DNA of 6,609 bases, from the NCBI GenBank assembly GCA_918241715.1, contig CAKJYB010000066.1:1-6609 (forward strand). Direction: 5' to 3'. The DNA is from Clostridiales bacterium. GTDB taxonomy: Bacteria > Bacillota > Clostridia > Christensenellales > UBA1242. Positions 1 through 6,027 of the stretch are shown here, piece by piece (position 1 is the first letter of the stretch; each line of letters begins with the position of its first letter). Made by a program: the position numbers and the translations under genes. The notes below the pieces were generated by a model that had not been told where the DNA came from, did no database searches, and saw nothing but the letters and a program-made list of their open reading frames with translations.

Positions 1-23
1 ATGCAAGTATTTTCGTCAACCAT
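1..23 (-). CDS. N-terminal start of an unidentified gene, cut by the window edge
   Basis: An ATG at 23 opens a frame that runs off the left edge after seven codons (MVDENTC). An AAGGAG ribosome binding site at 30-35 sits six bases before this ATG and overlaps the TAA stop (34-36) of the preceding transporter gene. The spacing suggests a third gene of the same minus-strand operon, translated right after the two TauE/SafE halves. Nothing can be said about its function from seven residues. Confidence 0.5.
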
Positions 24-33
24 AGAATTCTCC

Positions 34-441
34 TTATTTTACGATATAGATAATATCATAAATAAAGATTTTTGTAAACAATTTTTTAAATACTTTAAAA
101 AAATCAGAAATGGCAAGAACAATCAGAAAGCAACCAAAACAAATTTTGAGTATGTTTGTTGAAAAAAATGACATCAAAAAAGCACCAAAAACGGAAAAGA
201 CGACGCCCGGAATGATTATCCAAAACACCCCTTTCAAAACAATTAGATTGCTCTTTCGGTGAATGTAAATTGACACAAGGGCCATAAGAAGAAAAGACAT
301 CAAATTGATGCCCTGACAAAGTTTTTGTTCAAAACCCAAAAATATGGAAAGAATAGGAATAAGAAGCGTTCCACCACCCATTCCCATTCCACCAAAAATA
401 CCCGACAAAAATCCAGAAAAAATACACCAAAAAATTGTCAT
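34..441 (-). CDS. Half-size TauE/SafE (TSUP) family membrane protein, second subunit
   Basis: This 135-residue, very hydrophobic protein matches one repeat of the TauE/SafE (TSUP) family, whose members export sulfite, sulfoacetate or related anions, or move other small anions across the cytoplasmic membrane. The signature is at residues 9-31: SGFLSGIFGG, then a glycine cluster (GMGGG) and a TLLIPIL strand. QGINLMSF (43-50) follows, then the basic loop HRKSN (61-65), which is probably cytoplasmic. About four membrane segments can be seen by eye (roughly 3-31, 44-60, 72-92, 97-113), with a basic C-terminal tail. Full-length family members are about 250 residues with two such repeats, so this is half a transporter. 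Its ATG overlaps the stop of the upstream half by four bases (ATGA), with GGTGGA as a weak ribosome binding site, so translation is probably coupled. The substrate cannot be read from the sequence. Confidence 0.85.
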   Translation of the reverse strand: MTIFWCIFSGFLSGIFGGMGMGGGTLLIPILSIFLGFEQKLCQGINLMSFLLMALVSIYIHRKSNLIVLKGVFWIIIPGVVFSVFGAFLMSFFSTNILKICFGCFLIVLAISDFFKVFKKLFTKIFIYDIIYIVK

Positions 442-854
442 TTAATTCCACCGAAAATCATGCGAATTCCACCAAAAATCATAATGGCTACAAACACGAT
501 TTTTACGAATTTTTCTGGCATTAGTTTAAGCAAAAATGCACCCAATATTCCACCCACAAAAACACCACTTGAAACGTACGCAAAAATTTGCAAATTTAAG
601 TGTCCATTTAAAGCATAAAAAAAGGCACTTACAAAAGAGATTGGAAAGATGACAAAAAGTGCTGTTGCATGTGCAGATTTTGCAGAAAGTTTTAAAACTT
701 TTTCGCATAGTGGCACGCAAATCATTCCACCACCCCCACCAAAAAAACCATTAACAAAGCCAACAAGTGCACCACAAAAAATCAAAACAAAAATTTCTTT
801 TGCTCTTGCCCCACCACTAAGACTTGAAAATTTGTCAAACTTCTTCGCTTCCAC
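438..854 (-). CDS. Half-size TauE/SafE (TSUP) family membrane protein, first subunit
   Basis: A 138-residue membrane protein with the other TauE/SafE-type repeat. Residues 28-49 hold the family hallmark: a GFVNGFFG strand, five glycines in a row (39-43), then MICVPL. HATALFVIFP (62-71), GHLNLQ (84-89) and the glycine-rich third helix GVFVGGILGAFLL (97-109) followed by LMPEKFVK also fit the family. Four membrane segments are likely (about 21-49, 63-82, 88-111, 116-135), and the lysine-rich N-terminus suggests an inside start. The start shown is a GTG with no visible Shine-Dalgarno. No ATG, GTG or TTG lies between it and the upstream in-frame stop, so either this weak or leaderless start is used or translation begins a little inside. 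It is the first gene of a minus-strand operon and overlaps the second half. The pair probably forms one heteromeric transporter; this is an inference. Confidence 0.85.
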   Translation of the reverse strand: MEAKKFDKFSSLSGGARAKEIFVLIFCGALVGFVNGFFGGGGGMICVPLCEKVLKLSAKSAHATALFVIFPISFVSAFFYALNGHLNLQIFAYVSSGVFVGGILGAFLLKLMPEKFVKIVFVAIMIFGGIRMIFGGIK

Positions 855-885
855 AAAATTATTATGGTTAATTTTAAGAAAATAA

Positions 886-914
886 TTGATTATTTAAGAC
901 AAATGTATTATAAT
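886..914 (+). promoter_or_regulatory. Sigma-A promoter of the large exported protein gene
   Basis: TTGATT at 886-891 and a perfect TATAAT at 909-914 are separated by 17 bases, a near-consensus housekeeping promoter. Transcription would start near 921, giving a leader of about 25 bases before the ATG at 946. A short inverted repeat (ATAAC at 913-917 with GTTAT at 922-926) overlaps the -10 and the start point and could be an operator, though five-base arms in AT-rich DNA are weak evidence. Confidence 0.75.
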
Positions 915-931
915 AACCTATGTTATATCAA
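902..931 (-). promoter_or_regulatory. Possible divergent promoter for the TauE/SafE pair
   Basis: Read on the minus strand, TTGATA (926-931) and TACATT (902-907) are 18 bases apart and could drive the transporter operon, with a leader of about 40 bases. The match is imperfect at the -10. The region overlaps the plus-strand promoter, so the two transcripts could compete. This is a tentative assignment in very AT-rich DNA. Confidence 0.25.
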
Positions 932-934
932 ATA

Positions 935-939
935 AAGGA
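935..939 (+). promoter_or_regulatory. Ribosome binding site of the large exported protein gene
   Basis: AAGGA lies six bases before the ATG at 946 and is followed at once by a classical signal peptide, which fixes this start. Confidence 0.8.
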
Positions 940-945
940 AAGATT

Positions 946-3900
946 ATGAAAAACTTACTAAATTTTATCAAGACAAAATTACTTATGTTTGTGTTTGCAC
1001 TTGTATTGCCACTTTCTGCAACAGGGCTTGCACTTTCTTTATCAGATTTTGAAAAGGCAAATGCTGACTCAAACACAACCAGCTATTACAACAACTACAC
1101 AGACGAAGTTTCCATGACCAACTCAAACTTTAATTCTGGTTCTTCAAACTATTCTTTGTCAACAAGCCTTACAGGTTGGACGGGACAAATTTCAGACAAG
1201 AAGACAACTGCCGGAATTATCAGTGTTGGGCCAACTTTCCAAACTTATATGAGCTCAACTTATCACTTGTCAAAAAATCCAAGTTCTGCAAGAACAATTG
1301 ACAAGTATATTTTGATGATCAACTCTCAAATCAAAGATTCTGGAAGTTATGACACAGCAAGACAGGGATACAAATCAAACAGCTTGTCATTGGACGCAAA
1401 CTCTTATTATTCTTTCCAAGTTTCTTTCAAAAGCGACACAAACTACACTTCTCACACAGAGTATGACCTTGAGGGAACAATCTCAGAGACTGGAAAATAT
1501 TTTGGAAAAACATCATTTACAGCAAGCGACAAGGCTTTTTTGACAAATGGTGACCCAGTTTATCTTTCTTTGACCTATAGAAGTGCAACATACTACGTAA
1601 AGAAAGCTCTTACTGCTCATGGTGCCCTTGCTGCTGACAGAGATGACCTTACAACAGACCAACTCTTCTATGAAGATGCAAACTACATCGGATTTATTGA
1701 CACAGACAACACACCAATTTATGTTGCAAAAACAGACTACAATTCAAACAGAGTTGAAGCTGGCGCAGAAACGTATGTTTGTGATTTGACATACAACCCA
1801 ACAAACGAAAGATACGAAATCTCTGTTGGAACAGAATATTTTAAGGCACGCACAGCTTACACTTCATTAAACGACTACACATTCGGTTCTGTATATCTTT
1901 CTGGCTTGAAAGACGAAGACGGAAACGACATCTCTACAGCAAATTCAGAGTTTGTTGCAGTTTCTTCAAAGGAATGGACAACTTACTACATTTTTGTTGC
2001 AACAGGAAGCAAAAGCCAAAATGTAAACCTTGAACTTTGGCTTGGCACAAAAGAAAACGGCCACAACAGCAGTGGTGTTGTGTTCTTTGACGACTGCCAC
2101 GTATATCAATACAGCGAAAACGCTTTCTGGGCAAAATATAAAACACACAAAAACAAAACATACACACAAGAAGTTGTTTCTGGTGGAATCACAACAACCG
2201 AAACACGCAACTGCACAAAACTTGAAAATCTTAAAGACGAAACATCTGCTGACTATGACGGCTACAACTTCGATTTTGAAACAGAACCAACAGCAGAACC
2301 TGTTGTAGATTGGACAAAAACAGGCAGTGGAGATGCAAGAGTCTTCAATGTAAATGCCCCAGAATACTTCAAGTCAACAACAGGATACGACTTCCTTGGC
2401 TCTGACATGACATGCAAAGTTGACACAAATGGCGAACTTTCAATAACAAAAAATCAATATGTTCTTGGCCTTTGGGCAAACAACAACAGCGTAAAAGTTT
2501 CTTCAAAACCAATTGATGTTGAAGCAAACGCAGTTTACAAAGTAAAGGCTTATTACAAAGTGTCAGAAATTTCCAGTGGAAATGCCTATCTTTCAGTGGA
2601 AGAAAACGACGTAGTAAGAAATTATTACAACCTTGCTGAAGAAGACTACACCTTGGCAACAAAACAACAGAGTTCTGCTCTTTCTTCAAATGGAAGCAAC
2701 AAATTTATCAACAATTATAATTCTGTTGAATTCTACATCAAAGGCAACTCTCGCTACAATTCTTCTGTAACCCTTGCTTTAGAACTTGGAACAGAAACAG
2801 AAAACGCAAAAGGTTGCATCGTGTTTGACAACATATCAATCGAAAGAGCTTCTTATGGAGATTTCGAATCTGCTTCAAACAAAATCACACTTGGCTCAAC
2901 AAGCTCTGGTGCAACAATCACAAACGGATTCTTTGATGACGTTTCAGCAGACAAAGACACAACATACCCACTCAAAGCATTAAACTGGGATAACGAAAGC
3001 AGTGATGACTTCACTTTTGCTGGCGTAATCAACACAAGACAAGAAGAATACAGCAAATATTTTGCAAAATACAACGAATACAACGCTGAAGTAGACCCAA
3101 CAGAAAACCCATACTATTGGGCATACTCGTCAGCTTCACCAAAAAATTCTTACAACAGCACAACAGATTCTGACAACGTTTATATGCTTGCAAACATTGA
3201 AAACGCATGGCAAACATTGAAAAGTTCAGCCGTTTCATTGTCTGCAGACACAATCCAAAAAATTTCATTTAACTTCAAGGCCGGCGCCCCAGTAAACGCA
3301 AAGATTTATGATTCAAACGGAATCTTGCTTTACGAAGCAAAAAATCTTACAACGGGTGGCGTTTGGAAAACTTATGAAATTTATTTGAAAGCATTTACAA
3401 GCGCAAACGACGTTTATGTTCAAATCGAATTTGGAACAAAAACAAACAAAGTTCAAGGTTTTGCATACTTTGACAACTTTGCTTACACAAGTGTATCAGA
3501 AGAAGTGTTTAATGCAAAAGCAGAAAACGCTGCAGGAAACGAAGATGTTTATGGCCTTGTAGATTTGTCAAACTTCTATCTCAATCTCCCATCAACAGAT
3601 TTGTCCGATGGCTCTGAAAGTGCATACACAGGCACATCAACAGGCAGTTCAAACCATGGTGAAATTGTAAAAGCAGAAGACTTGACATCAACATTTGAAA
3701 TTGCAGAAGCTGACAAAAACGTATTCTTCTTCAACAACCAAGTTGTTGGCTCCTATTCAATCACTTCAAAATACGAATTAGAATTGACAGAGGGATATCA
3801 CAAACTTTCATTTAAAGTTAAGACTCACTTCTCAACCCCAGCAGACGAACTTGACTCCGACAAAGACTATAACTATGGTGTAAATGTTGGACTTACAGGT

Positions 3901-4773
3901 TTTGACTACATGAAAAACATTCGTTGTGATGATGATTACGAAACATACACAATTTATCTTCACACAACAGAAACAACAAAAGCAAATTTGTATCTTGTAT
4001 TCGTAAGCGACACAAACGAAACAAGGGGTTCGGCAGTAATCTATGATATCGCCCTTGAAAAGAGTGAATCAGCAGACGATTACAACGCAGCAAACGAAAC
4101 ATGTAAAGACAAAAACTATGATCTCAACACAGACAGAATTTTTGTTGCAAAAGCATCAGAGTCTTCAGGTGAAGAAGAAACACCATCAACAGATGACGAA
4201 ACTGACAAAAACACAAGTTCAAATTCAACTCTTGACTGGTCTTTGATTATCTCCGGAATTATCACAGGAGCAGCAATTATCTTGGCAGTTGTGTTCTCAG
4301 TTATGAAGCACATCAAGGTAAAGAAGATTGAAGTAAAGAGAAAAGAATCTTACGACAGAAAGACAAGTTTGGAACTCAACGCAATCAGAAAGAGAGCAGA
4401 AGCACAACAAAAGAAAGAAGCAGAGAACATTCAATCAAGCGTTGATAAACTTCAAGCAGAACTTGACAGCCTTGAAAAAGAACACAAACAAAAAGTTGTA
4501 GAACTTAGAGAAAAAGATCAAGGCAAAGTTTCAAAAGCAACAGACAAAGAGTTTAAAGACTTTGCAAGAAAGCGCACAGTGCTTGCAGAAAAAATCAGCT
4601 CACTCAACGAACAAATCGCAACAATCAAGTCCCCTGAATATCTCTTGACACTTGAAAGAAAGATTTTCACAAAGGACGAAGTTGAAAAGAGAGAGCTTTC
4701 AAGACAATCAAAAGTCAAAAACAAGCAAATGGAAAAGGCTTCAAAAGAAAAAGACTCTAAAAACAACAAATAA
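946..4773 (+). CDS. Large exported single-pass membrane protein with four carbohydrate-binding-like modules and a coiled-coil tail
   Basis: This 1275-residue protein is not a named family I recognise. It starts with a Sec signal peptide (lysines at 2-11, hydrophobic core 12-30, likely cleavage after GLA at 29 or ANA at 40). Four beta-sandwich modules follow, each beginning with an N-x-F strand (near 61, 441, 660 and 876), with a tryptophan soon after in the first three, and ending with an L-x-L-G-T...G...F-D-N/D strand pair (about 362-385, 610-629, 826-844, 1016-1034). This layout resembles CBM4_9 and galactose-binding-like jelly rolls, so glycan binding outside the cell is plausible but inferred. 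Module 1 carries an insertion at about 165-325. An acidic Ser/Thr linker (1071-1097), a membrane helix (about 1098-1120), a basic KHIKVKK stop-transfer and a highly charged coiled coil (about 1135-1275) complete it. There is no LPXTG motif and no visible enzyme domain. It forms its own transcription unit. Confidence 0.85.
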   Translation: MKNLLNFIKTKLLMFVFALVLPLSATGLALSLSDFEKANADSNTTSYYNNYTDEVSMTNSNFNSGSSNYSLSTSLTGWTGQISDKKTTAGIISVGPTFQTYMSSTYHLSKNPSSARTIDKYILMINSQIKDSGSYDTARQGYKSNSLSLDANSYYSFQVSFKSDTNYTSHTEYDLEGTISETGKYFGKTSFTASDKAFLTNGDPVYLSLTYRSATYYVKKALTAHGALAADRDDLTTDQLFYEDANYIGFIDTDNTPIYVAKTDYNSNRVEAGAETYVCDLTYNPTNERYEISVGTEYFKARTAYTSLNDYTFGSVYLSGLKDEDGNDISTANSEFVAVSSKEWTTYYIFVATGSKSQNVNLELWLGTKENGHNSSGVVFFDDCHVYQYSENAFWAKYKTHKNKTYTQEVVSGGITTTETRNCTKLENLKDETSADYDGYNFDFETEPTAEPVVDWTKTGSGDARVFNVNAPEYFKSTTGYDFLGSDMTCKVDTNGELSITKNQYVLGLWANNNSVKVSSKPIDVEANAVYKVKAYYKVSEISSGNAYLSVEENDVVRNYYNLAEEDYTLATKQQSSALSSNGSNKFINNYNSVEFYIKGNSRYNSSVTLALELGTETENAKGCIVFDNISIERASYGDFESASNKITLGSTSSGATITNGFFDDVSADKDTTYPLKALNWDNESSDDFTFAGVINTRQEEYSKYFAKYNEYNAEVDPTENPYYWAYSSASPKNSYNSTTDSDNVYMLANIENAWQTLKSSAVSLSADTIQKISFNFKAGAPVNAKIYDSNGILLYEAKNLTTGGVWKTYEIYLKAFTSANDVYVQIEFGTKTNKVQGFAYFDNFAYTSVSEEVFNAKAENAAGNEDVYGLVDLSNFYLNLPSTDLSDGSESAYTGTSTGSSNHGEIVKAEDLTSTFEIAEADKNVFFFNNQVVGSYSITSKYELELTEGYHKLSFKVKTHFSTPADELDSDKDYNYGVNVGLTGFDYMKNIRCDDDYETYTIYLHTTETTKANLYLVFVSDTNETRGSAVIYDIALEKSESADDYNAANETCKDKNYDLNTDRIFVAKASESSGEEETPSTDDETDKNTSSNSTLDWSLIISGIITGAAIILAVVFSVMKHIKVKKIEVKRKESYDRKTSLELNAIRKRAEAQQKKEAENIQSSVDKLQAELDSLEKEHKQKVVELREKDQGKVSKATDKEFKDFARKRTVLAEKISSLNEQIATIKSPEYLLTLERKIFTKDEVEKRELSRQSKVKNKQMEKASKEKDSKNNK

Positions 4774-4774
4774 G

Positions 4775-4797
4775 AAAGACGGCTAAGCCGTCTTTTT
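4775..4797 (+). terminator. Rho-independent terminator of the large gene, possibly bidirectional
   Basis: AAAGACGGC (4775-4783) pairs perfectly with GCCGTCTTT (4787-4795) around a three-base TAA loop, followed by more T residues. The stem begins two bases after the stop codon at 4773. On the minus strand the same stem is followed by TTTCTTATTT, so it could also back up termination of the convergent zinc-ribbon gene. Confidence 0.9.
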
Positions 4798-4811
4798 CTT
4801 TTCTCCTAAAC

Positions 4812-4841
4812 AAAAAAAGATGACTCTTTAAAAGTCATCTT
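4812..4841 (-). terminator. Rho-independent terminator of the zinc-ribbon gene, with the stop codon in its loop
   Basis: On the minus strand AAGATGACT (4841-4833) and AGTCATCTT (4825-4817) form a nine-base-pair stem with a seven-base loop, followed by a T run (4816-4812). The TAA stop of the gene (4830-4828) lies inside the loop, so the last codons form the left arm of the hairpin. Confidence 0.85.
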
Positions 4842-5313
4842 CGTCTTCTTCTTTTTCTTCTTCGTCTTCTTCGTCTTCTTCGTCAAGCTCATCATCAAGG
4901 TCGTCATCAAAGCCTTCAAGAGCTTCGTCATCAAGACTATCGTCAAATCCGATGCCAGAATCCAAATCGTTGTCAAGAGTGTCATCAGAAAGGTCAGTAA
5001 CAGAAGCCATGTCTCCCGTTTCTTCGTCATCATATATGATTTCTTCTTCATCACGATTTACGTATTCTTCCCATTCGTTTGTGTCAATTTCACCATCTTC
5101 TGATTGATGTTCTTTCAAACAAGTTGCACACATAATTTCATCTGGTTGAATATAGTTTGTTTTGCAAATTGGGCAAAGTTCCAAATCCAAATCATTTACA
5201 AAAGCATCTTTGTTTAATGAAATCTCTGCTTTGCAAACACTGCAAAGTTTGTCTTTCTTTTCAATGTAGTTAAGTTCGCATCTTGGGCATCTGATATAAA
5301 CAGGTTTTTTCAT
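4828..5313 (-). CDS. Double zinc-ribbon protein with a very acidic tail
   Basis: A 161-residue soluble protein of unknown function. Residues 9-27 and 47-65 are two copies of the same module, CxxC-11 residues-CxxC (CPRC...CSVC and CPIC...CATC). Each has a related interior (LNYI and TNYI), so a duplication is evident, and each should bind one zinc ion. From about residue 69 the chain is disordered-looking and acidic: 22 of the last 27 residues are Asp or Glu. There is no signal peptide or membrane segment, so it is cytoplasmic. Zinc ribbons are common in nucleic-acid-binding and transcription proteins, and acidic tails occur for example in the RNA polymerase delta subunit, but the ribbons show no resemblance to delta and no role can be assigned. 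The ATG at 5313 has AAGGGGG four bases upstream. The gene has its own promoter and terminator and converges on the large membrane protein gene. Confidence 0.85.
   Translation of the reverse strand: MKKPVYIRCPRCELNYIEKKDKLCSVCKAEISLNKDAFVNDLDLELCPICKTNYIQPDEIMCATCLKEHQSEDGEIDTNEWEEYVNRDEEEIIYDDEETGDMASVTDLSDDTLDNDLDSGIGFDDSLDDEALEGFDDDLDDELDEEDEEDEEEKEEDEDDF
4857..4883. repeat. Three exact tandem copies of a 9-base unit in the acidic-tail coding region
   Basis: CTTCTTCGT is repeated three times without mismatch (4857-4865, 4866-4874, 4875-4883), and degenerate copies flank it. On the coding (minus) strand it encodes Asp-Glu-Glu units. Because the unit is three codons long, gain or loss of copies would alter tail length without a frameshift. 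Confidence 0.85.
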
Positions 5314-5341
5314 AAAACCCCCTTAAAATTTTACTTATTGT

Positions 5342-5370
5342 ATAATACATACATTTGTATTGAATGTCAA
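5342..5370 (-). promoter_or_regulatory. Sigma-A promoter of the zinc-ribbon gene
   Basis: On the minus strand a perfect TTGACA (5370-5365) is followed after 17 bases by TATTAT (5347-5342). Transcription would begin near 5335, about 22 bases before the ATG. The spacer contains an inverted repeat, ATACA-AA-TGTAT on the minus strand (5349-5360), which may be an operator. The promoter lies directly after the tsaB stop, so this gene can be expressed apart from the upstream genes. No terminator is seen in between, so read-through from tsaB is also possible. Confidence 0.8.
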
Positions 5371-5379
5371 ACGTTTTTA

Positions 5380-6027
5380 TTAAACTTTTTTGTTATTTTT
5401 CTTCAAATTGTCTTCTGCTTGAGACAACCTAAGGTAAACCGGCTCCAAATTCTGTTCTGAAACAAATTCTTTTTGCCTTTCTTTGTCCAAAGAAAACTCC
5501 AACAAATCAGCACAAGTTATTTCAATTTCTTTCAAGTTTTCTCCCTTAAGGTCCCCCACCAAAACAAATCTGTCTTCAGAGATTTTGTTGAAAACTTCTG
5601 TGTCAACCATTTTTTCGTCAGAAAGTCTCTTTCCATCTTTGTCAAAACGACAGACAAAATAAAGCCCAGAAAGAGCATTTATTGCACAAACAAAATCACC
5701 TTTTGCAAGTTTGTTTTTCGCAACAATATATGCCATAAGTTCCAAAGATGACACAGCAACAAACTTTAAGTTTTCGTTTACGCAACCAAGGGCCTTTGCA
5801 ATTGCCGTGCCAATTCTAAGCCCAGTAAAAGAGCCCGGACCAACAACCACAGCAATTGTGCCAACTTCCATGATGTTTGTCTTTGCTTGTGTGCAAAGTT
5901 CATCAATGGTTTTAAGCACGTTTTCTGAGTGTTTGCTCTTTGCGTCGATATCTTTTAAGTAAACTTCTCCTTTTGGCGTTTTAAGTGCCAAATTTGCCGT
6001 CATAAACGCAGTGTTAATTGCCAGCAT
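5380..6027 (-). CDS. tsaB: tRNA threonylcarbamoyladenosine (t6A) biosynthesis protein TsaB
   Basis: TsaB is the non-catalytic, ASKHA-fold partner of TsaD. The TsaB-TsaD-TsaE complex transfers the threonylcarbamoyl group to A37 of ANN-decoding tRNAs in the cytoplasm. The hallmark GPGSFTGLRIG is at residues 63-73, the N-terminal strand MLAINTAF matches the family start, and the KHSENVL stretch (32-38) fits the conserved HSE region. The 215 residues chosen here fit the usual 220-240 or so. The start is the ATG at 6027, because AAGGAG at 6035-6040 lies seven bases upstream. A TTG at 6033 would add two residues and match the family N-terminus slightly better, but it leaves only one base after the ribosome binding site. 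It overlaps tsaE by 14 bases, so the two are co-translated. tsaD is not adjacent; the next gene is the zinc-ribbon protein. Confidence 0.93.
   Translation of the reverse strand: MLAINTAFMTANLALKTPKGEVYLKDIDAKSKHSENVLKTIDELCTQAKTNIMEVGTIAVVVGPGSFTGLRIGTAIAKALGCVNENLKFVAVSSLELMAYIVAKNKLAKGDFVCAINALSGLYFVCRFDKDGKRLSDEKMVDTEVFNKISEDRFVLVGDLKGENLKEIEITCADLLEFSLDKERQKEFVSEQNLEPVYLRLSQAEDNLKKNNKKV

Noticed and set aside
325..885. Open frames on the plus strand (325-618 and 649-885) opposite the transporter pair
   Set aside because: Low-complexity Lys/Pro/Thr-rich translations with no ribosome binding site; they lie antisense to well-supported membrane protein genes.
1349..4769. Several 60-106 residue frames on both strands within the large gene
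   Set aside because: All are other-frame readings of a codon-biased, repetitive coding sequence; translations are Gln/Thr- or Cys/Leu-rich and lack initiation signals.
4138..4773. Cell-wall sorting signal at the C-terminus of the large protein
   Set aside because: No LPXTG-like motif precedes the hydrophobic segment, and about 150 residues follow it instead of a short basic tail.
4806..5054. Minus-strand frame giving a Met/Thr/Lys-rich 82-residue protein
   Set aside because: It is a shifted reading of the acidic-tail codons of the zinc-ribbon gene and has no ribosome binding site.
5471..5962. Plus-strand frames at 5473-5751 and 5711-5962
   Set aside because: Antisense to tsaB, whose family motifs are unmistakable; no promoter or ribosome binding site of their own.
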